Origin: Bacteroidota bacterium
GTDB taxonomy: Bacteria > Bacteroidota > Ignavibacteria > Kapaibacteriales > UBA2268
Assembly: GCA_022708005.1 (NCBI GenBank)
Contig: JAKIZN010000073.1
Span: 1 to 7,288, forward strand
DNA: 7,288 nucleotides
Reading direction: 5' to 3'
The notes beneath the pieces were generated by a model. It saw only the letters and a list, made by a program, of their open reading frames with translations. It searched no databases and was not told the origin of the DNA. The first letter of the stretch is position 1; each line of letters begins with the position of its first letter. A program made the translations under genes and the position numbers. Positions 1-5,210 of the stretch are shown here, piece by piece.

Positions 1-381
1 TATAGCATTTTCTATTCTCTTCTCAAAGTAAGTTGGATTCTCGGCATCAACTTTTATAAAGCCATCGCTTGGGTCAACATCTGGAGCGGAAAAACCACGA
101 GTATTTATCAAGATAGATGTTCCTTTGCGAAGGTTGCGCCACAGCGGAACATCTTTGAAGACTATCCCGCCCATCCAATCGCCAGTTCCAGAATTATCTC
201 TGACGTAATACCCTACAATGCTTACATTATCTTCAATTACCAACAATTCAAACCACTCGCCAGCGGTGCTACCAGACACATTTTTGTATTCGCTAACAAG
301 AAATTTTGTTTGAGCATTTGAAAAATTAGCACTTAAAAGCAGAAAACTTGCAATTAATACAGCGTTCAATAAATATTTCAT
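1..381 (-). CDS. Secreted lamin-tail-domain-like protein, N-terminal part (cut by left edge)
   Basis: The minus strand is open from an ATG at 379-381 to the window edge, giving 127 codons without a stop; the C-terminus lies outside. Residues 1-23 form a clear signal peptide: Met-Lys-Tyr, a hydrophobic core, then SNA before Gln24 as probable cleavage site. The mature part starts TKFLVSEYKNVSGSTAGEWF and continues with a Gly-Tyr-Tyr-x-x-Asp-Asn pattern, then a 'LRKGTSILIN' strand. This order (ISE-like strand, E-W-F-E-L, G-Y-x-x-x-D, late 'G-x-x-x-x-I' strand) is that of the lamin-tail domain (LTD), an Ig-like fold found in many exported Bacteroidota proteins. The role is unknown; surface or extracellular location is inferred. 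If the missing C-terminus has a type IX sorting domain, it would be a T9SS cargo. The signal peptide is clear; the LTD call is moderate. Confidence 0.75.
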   Translation of the reverse strand, partial: MKYLLNAVLIASFLLLSANFSNAQTKFLVSEYKNVSGSTAGEWFELLVIEDNVSIVGYYVRDNSGTGDWMGGIVFKDVPLWRNLRKGTSILINTRGFSAPDVDPSDGFIKVDAENPTYFEKRIENAI

Positions 382-422
382 ATCTATACTATTATTATTA
401 ATAATCATAATCAAGCATACTA

Positions 423-452
423 CAAAATTAATAAAAAAAAGCATTTGGCAAA
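423..452 (-). promoter_or_regulatory. Bacteroidota-type promoter for the minus-strand secreted-protein gene
   Basis: On the minus strand, TTTG (plus 449-452) is followed after 18 nt by TAATTTTG (plus 423-430), an exact match to the TAnnTTTG -7 box of Bacteroidota promoters. The -33 TTTG spacing is close to the usual 19-21. It lies about 40 nt upstream of the ATG at 381, which gives a plausible short leader. The region is very AT-rich, so chance matches are possible. Confidence 0.5.
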
Positions 453-572
453 CAATTGAAATTATAATTAACTGCTTAAGCCCAAATAATTTTACAGAAA
501 CTTTTCCATTGTCTACCCGCTGTTCCCCAGATGGGGCCGTCTCAAAAGGTTACTAATACATTATTTGGGTTT

Positions 573-659
573 AATCCCGAAGGGATTTGATGTTTGTAGA
601 ACGGAGTCGTATAAATCGCCGATTATTCTTTACTACAAACATTTGAACCCTTTGGGTTC
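573..659. repeat. Nested inverted repeat with two flanking small hairpins
   Basis: A perfect 10-bp inverted repeat, ATGTTTGTAG (590-599) and CTACAAACAT (633-642), encloses 33 nt. Just outside each arm is a 6-bp hairpin with a 3-nt loop: AATCCC-gaa-GGGATT (573-587) and GAACCC-ttt-GGGTTC (645-659). The extended arms (582-599 against 633-650) still pair at 14 of 18 positions, so the two outer hairpins may themselves be diverged inverted copies. This symmetry is typical of dispersed palindromic intergenic repeats. Confidence 0.65.
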
Positions 660-673
660 GTTACAATTTGCCT

Positions 674-712
674 TTCAGATGTCCTACACCTCGAAGGTGT
701 AGGACATCTGAA
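674..712. repeat. Perfect 18-bp-stem hairpin with 3-nt loop
   Basis: The arms 674-691 and 695-712 are exact reverse complements around the loop CGA (692-694). The core arm reads CAGATGTCCTACACCT. It is the strongest structure in the window. No T-run follows on either side, which argues against a simple intrinsic terminator. It sits inside the palindromic element and is probably one of its structural modules. Confidence 0.85.
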
Positions 713-726
713 GAATAGCGAATAGA

Positions 727-746
727 CAAGGGGGCATGCCCACTTG
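727..746. repeat. 20-bp near-perfect palindrome centred on GGGCATGCCC
   Basis: Positions 727-746 are self-complementary except for one mismatched pair (731/742). The central 10 bases, 732-741, form a perfect palindrome. It is GC-rich against an AT-rich background and lies just inside the right end of the palindromic element. Confidence 0.65.
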
Positions 747-1015
747 CCTAAAGACATAGTCAGATAGAGTTTCTAATGAATTATTTGGGTTAAATATTTT
801 TTAGCTAACTACTCGCTTTCTTTACAAATTTATACTTCGATAATATGAATGCTTGCCGACTTTAACCATAATTTCACATAAAAATTAAGCTTTTATTCAA
901 ATTATAACGTAAATAATTACAAAACATTTAAAATAAAATTTGATATACTTGCGTTTTTACGTCTAGTGAAAATACCATAAGTGGAATATCTCTTAAATAT
1001 TTAAAATATATTACC

Positions 1016-1897
1016 ATGGCAGAATTAAAAAACGTATTAGTAGTAGATGATGAGCTGACAAATTTAATACTTCTCAAAAGATTATTAACGAAGGCTGGAT
1101 ATTCAATAGTTACAGCTCATAATGGTATGGAAGCGATATTGTACCTTGAAAAAGAGCAATTTGACGCAGTGCTTACCGATTGGATGATGCCAGAGATTGA
1201 CGGTATAGAATTAATACGCCAAATGCGGGAGAAAATAAGCCCGCTGCCGTTTATCATGATGATAACGGCTCTCGTGTCTGACGAAGCTAAGCGCTATGCT
1301 CTCGAATCGGGTGCAGACGATTATATAGCTAAGCCTATTAATGTAGAAGAGCTATTAAGCCGATTAAAAGATGGAATTGAGAAAAGCAAGCAGGCATCGC
1401 CGGGCAAAGTTGCCCAAATGTTCACTCGCGAAATAGACGTAGTCCCGCCCCACGTGGCTATTGCTATTGCCACAAGTACGGGCGGACCTCCAGCCCTTGT
1501 TGAGTTTTTCCAAAATATGCCAGATAAAATCAGTGCTTCATTCTTTGTGGTTCAGCACGGACCGTCGTGGATGCTCGAAACTTTTTCCAGTCGACTGCAA
1601 AAAGAGACTGCTTATGATGTGCTATTAGCATCTAACGGTATACTTCCTGAAGTAGGTTGTATTTATATCGCCCCCGGCGATAAACACATGCGAATCGAAC
1701 CCAGCACGTATAAAATCGTGCTCGACGAAGGTCCAAAAGAAAACTTTGTGCGACCAGCCGCAGACACGCTATTTAGAAGTGTCGCAGCAGCTTACGGCAG
1801 ATATGGAATAGGAGTAGTGCTCACTGGGCTTGGTCGCGACGGCGCCCAAGGTGCGGCGCAAATTGCTTCGGTCAAAGGAACAGTAATTGTGCAATAG
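1016..1897 (+). CDS. cheB: Response regulator/CheB-type protein-glutamate methylesterase, ended early by in-frame TAG
   Basis: CheB removes methyl groups from (or deamidates) glutamates of chemoreceptors in the cytoplasm and is switched on by phosphorylation of its receiver domain. Residues 5-122 are a receiver domain: acidic pair D11/D12, phospho-acceptor D55 (LTDWMMPEIDG), T84 and K106 (AKP). A linker of about 25 residues leads to a methylesterase domain from about 146: catalytic S154 in ATSTGG, H181 in VVQHGPS, the VRPAAD motif at 245-250, and D275 in LTGLGRDG. All three catalytic residues are present. The frame stops at codon 294 (TAG, 1895-1897), but the same frame downstream encodes the expected C-terminal CheB segment to 2059, which would give a normal 347-residue protein. 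It may be a recent nonsense mutation, a sequencing error, readthrough or a shortened enzyme. No cheA, cheR or receptor gene is nearby, so its target pathway is unknown. The ATG fits the domain start; there is no clear Shine-Dalgarno site. Confidence 0.88.
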   Translation: MAELKNVLVVDDELTNLILLKRLLTKAGYSIVTAHNGMEAILYLEKEQFDAVLTDWMMPEIDGIELIRQMREKISPLPFIMMITALVSDEAKRYALESGADDYIAKPINVEELLSRLKDGIEKSKQASPGKVAQMFTREIDVVPPHVAIAIATSTGGPPALVEFFQNMPDKISASFFVVQHGPSWMLETFSSRLQKETAYDVLLASNGILPEVGCIYIAPGDKHMRIEPSTYKIVLDEGPKENFVRPAADTLFRSVAAAYGRYGIGVVLTGLGRDGAQGAAQIASVKGTVIVQ

Positions 1898-2059
1898 CCC
1901 GAAACAGCGATGGCGCCATCTATGCCGACTACGGTCATCCAATCTGGTGTTGATTGCAAAGTTATGCCAATTGCATCTATGGGCAAAGAAATTTCTGTGG
2001 TGGCGTTCCCGCTATCAGCAACGCTAAGGAAAATCCTAAAAGAGCAAACCAACGGATAA
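1895..2059 (+). pseudogene. In-frame CheB C-terminal continuation after the TAG stop
   Basis: Translating in the same frame past TAG gives 53 residues beginning PETAMAPSMPTTVIQSGVDC and ending LKEQTNG before TAA (2057-2059). CheB proteins have a Gln near the last strand, then about nine residues to a Met-Pro, then an A/T-x-I-x-x-G-x-x-x-x-V-x-P helix-strand. Here Gln293, the stop, eight sense residues and Met-Pro keep exactly that spacing, followed by TVIQSGVDCKVMPIASM. No frameshift is needed: only codon 294 is wrong. It has no start codon or ribosome site of its own, so it would be translated only by readthrough or in a strain with a sense codon there. Confidence 0.75.
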
Positions 2060-2108
2060 GATAGCGGTTTTTTGCTCAATTTTTCAAAACAAGAGTTGGG
2101 TTTAACAG

Positions 2109-3212
2109 ATGGGTTTTGATGTATTGATAGTAGGCGCGGGATTAGTTGGGCTGGCTATCGCTAAAGAGCTATCTCCCGCTTGTTCATGCCTTGTTATTGA
2201 TAAACACTTAACTTTTGGCAACGAAACAAGCTCGCGAAATAGCGAAGTCATACACTCAGGTTTATACTATCCGCAGCAATCGCTCAAGGCTTTGCTATGC
2301 GTAGAAGGCAATCGACTTATTTACGAGCATTGCAAAAAATACGGCGTAGAGTTCGCAAAATGCGGGAAACTTGTAATCTCCAGAACCATAGATATTACTA
2401 ACCGCATTCACGAAGTATTTGAAAATGCTAAACTAAACGGAGCGAAAGATATTAGATTTTTATCGAGATTCGAAGCAGAAAAAATTGCAACATCGATAAA
2501 ATTTAACGAAGCATTTTTCGCAGAGCAGAGCGGAATTGTCAATTCGCATAGATTGATGCAAAGCTTTGAAGCACTATCGGCAAATAATTCAGCTACTTTT
2601 CTATATGGGCATAAACTTATCGCGTTATCTAAGACTTCCACAGGATACAAAGCAACTATCGAAAGCCTATCAGGCGAAATATCCGTTGTAGAGGTCGCTA
2701 TTGTCGTTAATTCGGCTGGGCTTGCGGCAGATGCGGTGGCAAATATGCTCGATATTTCTGATGATAATTTGAAAATAAACTACTGCAAAGGGCATTACTT
2801 CAAAATCGCCAATAAGCCCAAATATAATTTTAAGCACTTAGTTTATCCAGTGCAAGAAAGCTCCGATTCAGGGCTCGGCATTCATCTAACAATTGACTTG
2901 AACGGCAACTGCAAACTTGGTCCAGATACGGTATTTACAAATAAACTCGACTATTCCGTTCCAGAAGATTTAAAAGATAAGTTTTTTAGCTATGCGGCGA
3001 GCTACATTAGCGGTCTAAGCAAAGATGATATTTATCCAGATTACTCTGGAATAAGACCTAAATTACAGACCGATGGCGGAGCTTTTAGGGATTTTTATAT
3101 TAAAGAAGAATCGTCGCGTGGGCTTGCTGGGTTTATCAATTTAATAGGCATAGAATCGCCCGGGCTAACTGCTTCGATTGCAATTGCCAAATATGTATCT
3201 AAACTCATCTAA
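2109..3212 (+). CDS. lhgO: FAD-dependent L-2-hydroxyglutarate oxidase/dehydrogenase family protein
   Basis: The family oxidises L-2-hydroxyglutarate to 2-oxoglutarate, passing electrons to oxygen or the respiratory chain. It clears a side product of 2-oxoglutarate reduction or serves glutarate breakdown. The 367 residues start with an FAD-binding Rossmann motif (G9-x-G11-x-x-G14, IVGAGLVGLAIAKE) and an acidic D31 at the end of the second strand. TSSRNSEVIHSGLYYP (41-56) is a hallmark of this branch of the DAO superfamily. A second FAD segment includes VVNSAGLAADAVA. The C-terminus has GIRPKL (314-319) and FINLIGIESPGLTAS (342-356), also family signatures. It is shorter than the E. coli enzyme, which I recall as about 420 residues, matching a shorter bacterial subgroup, so the exact substrate is less certain than the family. 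It lies 49 nt after the end of the extended cheB frame and may be cotranscribed with it, but no functional link is evident. Confidence 0.85.
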   Translation: MGFDVLIVGAGLVGLAIAKELSPACSCLVIDKHLTFGNETSSRNSEVIHSGLYYPQQSLKALLCVEGNRLIYEHCKKYGVEFAKCGKLVISRTIDITNRIHEVFENAKLNGAKDIRFLSRFEAEKIATSIKFNEAFFAEQSGIVNSHRLMQSFEALSANNSATFLYGHKLIALSKTSTGYKATIESLSGEISVVEVAIVVNSAGLAADAVANMLDISDDNLKINYCKGHYFKIANKPKYNFKHLVYPVQESSDSGLGIHLTIDLNGNCKLGPDTVFTNKLDYSVPEDLKDKFFSYAASYISGLSKDDIYPDYSGIRPKLQTDGGAFRDFYIKEESSRGLAGFINLIGIESPGLTASIAIAKYVSKLI

Positions 3213-3317
3213 TATTTCAGTCGTAAAATTTTTCGTCCTATTTTACAAATATGCAAAGTTTTATTACTATTTTTTGAGATTTTTCATTATTATTGTAATA
3301 AATTTCGGACGTATTTT

Positions 3318-4397
3318 ATGACAATGATAGATAGATATGTGCTTAAACAATTTATTATGACGCTTGTTTTTGCGATAGCAGCGCTATGCGTCATTTTTTT
3401 AGTTGTCAATTTAATGGAGAATTTAGACGATTTTATTGACCAAAAAGCCGATTATAGAGTAATTATCCAATATTATATATCATTTTTTCCAGAAATACTA
3501 AAAATTCTAACTCCCGTTGCAGTGCTAATTTCCACGTTATTTACCATAGGAAAGCTATCGAATAATAATGAAATTACTTGTATGAAATCGGGCGGGATGA
3601 GCTTATATAGATTGATGATACCGCTTGTGCTGTTTAGTTTGTTGCTGAGCGGCGGTCAGCTTTATTTTAACGGCTGGGTAGTGCCAATTGCTAATCAAAA
3701 GAAAATTGATATAGAAAAGGTATATTTGAAAAAAAGCAAGGCGCCAAGCGGCACGCTGTTCAATCTATTTTTTCGCGACACACCGCTTACTCACGTTATG
3801 ATGCAGTATTATCAATCAAGCGAAAAAAGTGGTTATCAAGTGGCTATAGAAAAATATTCGTCTGAAGAGCATCCGCGACTGACAAATCGAATTGAAGCAG
3901 AAAGGATAAAATGGGTCGGCGATAAGTGGCTATTAATGAATGGAATTATTAGAGATATCAAAGGCGATAGCTTCACCACAAGCAGATTCGATACGCTAAC
4001 TACGGAGCTGAATATCAAGCATCAGCAATTAATCAAACTTAAAATGCTGCCAGAGGAAATGAATTTCGACGAGAAAAAAGAGCATATTAAAGTATTGGAA
4101 ATGGGCGGAAAGGACACGAGCAAATCTTTGATTGATTACTATGCTGGGTTTGCCTTCCCATTTTCAAATTTTATAGTTATGCTATTTGGGATACCATTCG
4201 CATCGGTGAAAAAGAAAGGCGGCATCGCTATTCAAATCGGGGCTGCTATGGTCATAGCTTTTGCTTACTTAATATTCACCGAAATTAGCAAAACAATCGG
4301 CAGTTCATTGAATATAGACCCAATGATAACCGGCTGGAGTGCTAACGCGATATTTCTTATTGCAGGGCTAATTGTGCTATTCAAAACTAAAACATAG
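3318..4397 (+). CDS. LptF/LptG-family (YjgP/YjgQ) lipopolysaccharide export permease
   Basis: LptF and LptG are the inner-membrane subunits which, with the ATPase LptB, extract lipopolysaccharide and pass it to the periplasmic bridge. The 359 residues have the expected plan: three N-terminal helices (about 11-33, 50-78, 97-120), a periplasmic beta-jellyroll region (about 120-268) and three C-terminal helices (about 275-296, 302-323, 338-355). Diagnostic stretches are MIDRYVLKQF at the start, SNNNEITCMKSGGMSLYRL (81-99, the coupling-helix region) and PFSNFIVMLFGIPFASV. I cannot say whether it is LptF or LptG; FCB genomes often encode such permeases singly. ATG at 3318 or the second ATG at 3324 could start it, since the conserved part begins at the second. 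It opens a probable operon: the next gene begins 6 nt after its TAG stop. Low interest apart from the company it keeps. Confidence 0.9.
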   Translation: MTMIDRYVLKQFIMTLVFAIAALCVIFLVVNLMENLDDFIDQKADYRVIIQYYISFFPEILKILTPVAVLISTLFTIGKLSNNNEITCMKSGGMSLYRLMIPLVLFSLLLSGGQLYFNGWVVPIANQKKIDIEKVYLKKSKAPSGTLFNLFFRDTPLTHVMMQYYQSSEKSGYQVAIEKYSSEEHPRLTNRIEAERIKWVGDKWLLMNGIIRDIKGDSFTTSRFDTLTTELNIKHQQLIKLKMLPEEMNFDEKKEHIKVLEMGGKDTSKSLIDYYAGFAFPFSNFIVMLFGIPFASVKKKGGIAIQIGAAMVIAFAYLIFTEISKTIGSSLNIDPMITGWSANAIFLIAGLIVLFKTKT

Positions 4398-4403
4398 AAG
4401 ATT

Positions 4404-5210
4404 ATGAAAAAGATTGAGAATTTCGGCTCAATTGCCGGACGTGAATTATTGAGGCGAATTTATAAAGATTTACGCTACGACAAACAACGCGGGGCAATAT
4501 CTTCGCTTTTTGCAACTTGGCGGCTCGCCGTCGGCAATATCGAAGTGCAAAAATATGTGGGCGATGATGTGCAAGTGCTTCATAGCATAGGAATGCTCAA
4601 AGGAACTTCGTTATGGCTCGAAGAAATTTTCAATAGATTCTTTTTCTCTACAATCAATTCTTTCGTTTATTTCGGCGCAGCCATATTGCTTGTAATTGTC
4701 GGTATACGCAGATTTTCGGATAGCGTTAGCGATAGGCTTGTGATTTATGGGATAATATTTGAAGCTGCTTTGCTAATGCTGATGTTCTTTATTATGCTTT
4801 TCACTCCTAATGATGAAATATCGGACAGCGACAGCAGCGGAGAAACAAGCCAAGACCAAGATGAGATAATTAGTGAAATTGGAGAAATAGGTCGAGACTT
4901 CGCTACCGCAACTCTCCAACTTGAAGAAATTTCTGCCAAAATATCTGATATGCTCGTAACTCAAAATGAGACTATAGAGCGAATGAACAGCATAGCCGAA
5001 AGTACTATACAAATGTCGCTACCAAACCCAAATTTGATAGAAATAATGCGCGGCACTAACGCTATTTTAAGTGAATTTAATGATAAAATAAAATTGCTGA
5101 TGAGTGCAGTAGAAAAAATTCGTGCCGAAGAAATACGCTCCGCAGTTAGAGCAGAACTTGAAACAATATTGCTTGCTAAATATAGGGACAATGAACAACA
5201 AGAGAAATAA
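4404..5210 (+). CDS. GldL-like two-helix inner-membrane protein (putative motor stator subunit)
   Basis: GldL is the membrane ring of the proton-driven GldLM motor that powers type IX secretion and gliding in Bacteroidota. This 268-residue protein has two helices, about 83-101 and 111-133, split by a short loop (RRFSDSVSD). The stretch NSFVYFGAAILLVIVGI resembles GldL's first helix (N-F-x-Y-G-x-G-A-A-x-x-I-x-G), and VIYGIIFEAALLMLMFFIM followed by an acidic TPNDE resembles its second helix and exit. E120 falls in mid-helix, where GldL has its key membrane glutamate (E49 in F. johnsoniae, from memory). An acidic Ser/Asp-rich linker (136-155) leads to a probable coiled coil (about 155-200 and 210-260), as in GldL's cytoplasmic tail. 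Unlike GldL, about 80 charged residues precede helix 1. Its 3' end overlaps the GldM-like gene by 20 nt, matching gldL-gldM order. The assignment rests on motif and topology only; a conserved hypothetical protein is the alternative. Confidence 0.5.
   Translation: MKKIENFGSIAGRELLRRIYKDLRYDKQRGAISSLFATWRLAVGNIEVQKYVGDDVQVLHSIGMLKGTSLWLEEIFNRFFFSTINSFVYFGAAILLVIVGIRRFSDSVSDRLVIYGIIFEAALLMLMFFIMLFTPNDEISDSDSSGETSQDQDEIISEIGEIGRDFATATLQLEEISAKISDMLVTQNETIERMNSIAESTIQMSLPNPNLIEIMRGTNAILSEFNDKIKLLMSAVEKIRAEEIRSAVRAELETILLAKYRDNEQQEK

Larger units (their letters stand above)
476..793. mobile_element. MITE-like palindromic element with terminal inverted repeats and TTAA borders
   Basis: This non-coding stretch fills most of the 634-nt gap between the divergent genes. 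Its left end (481-501) is the inverted complement of its right end (769-789), with 17 of 21 bases matching: an 11-base outer block and a 6-base inner block around 4 mismatches. TTAA lies at both borders (476-479 and 790-793), like a target-site duplication, one base away from the repeat on the left. A second inverted pair lies inside: 509-525 against 713-729, with 7 perfect outer bases and then scattered transitions. A third copy of the right end sits internally at 548-569, 220 nt before the terminal copy. Between them are several hairpins. There is no transposase or substantial ORF, so it would have to be moved in trans. What is seen is the repeat structure; the mobile-element reading is inference, and a clustered REP-type repeat is the main alternative. 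Confidence 0.5.
553..795. repeat. Pair of 23-bp direct repeats 220 nt apart
   Basis: Positions 553-575 and 773-795 match at 20 of 23 bases, sharing CTAAT and ATTATTTGGGTT. An inverted copy of the core, differing at one of 15 bases from 560-574, lies at 476-490. The same end sequence therefore occurs three times, which suggests nested or duplicated element ends: a small unit of about 480-569 and the full unit of about 480-789. Confidence 0.55.

Noticed and set aside
590..646. 18-codon plus-strand ORF starting at the ATG in the inverted repeat
   Set aside because: It is made of the 10-bp inverted repeat arms and their spacer; there is no ribosome site or sign of coding constraint.
509..746. 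CRISPR array
   Set aside because: The repeats are palindromic, differ in sequence and have irregular spacing; there are no cas genes.
944..951. TATACTTG as a -7 box for cheB
   Set aside because: It has one mismatch to TAnnTTTG, and no TTTG or TTG lies at the right distance upstream; too weak to list as a feature.
1895..1897. Genome-wide reassignment of TAG to an amino acid
   Set aside because: TAG also ends the permease (4395-4397) and the GldM-like gene (6655-6657) at sensible lengths, so TAG works as a stop here. Local readthrough or mutation remains possible.
1792..2079. 95-codon minus-strand frame covering the end of cheB
   Set aside because: It lies opposite the cheB coding frame and its in-frame continuation, has no recognisable domain, and the plus-strand reading is clearly conserved.
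3223..3246. GTAAAAT/ATTTTAC inverted repeat as terminator after the flavoenzyme gene
   Set aside because: Only a 7-bp, almost all-AT stem with a 10-nt loop and no T-run; likely chance in AT-rich DNA.
5122..5190. GTG-started N-terminal extension of the GldM-like protein
   Set aside because: The ATG at 5191 puts a basic segment directly before the anchor helix, as expected; the extension is wholly inside the upstream gene and shows no signal-like features.
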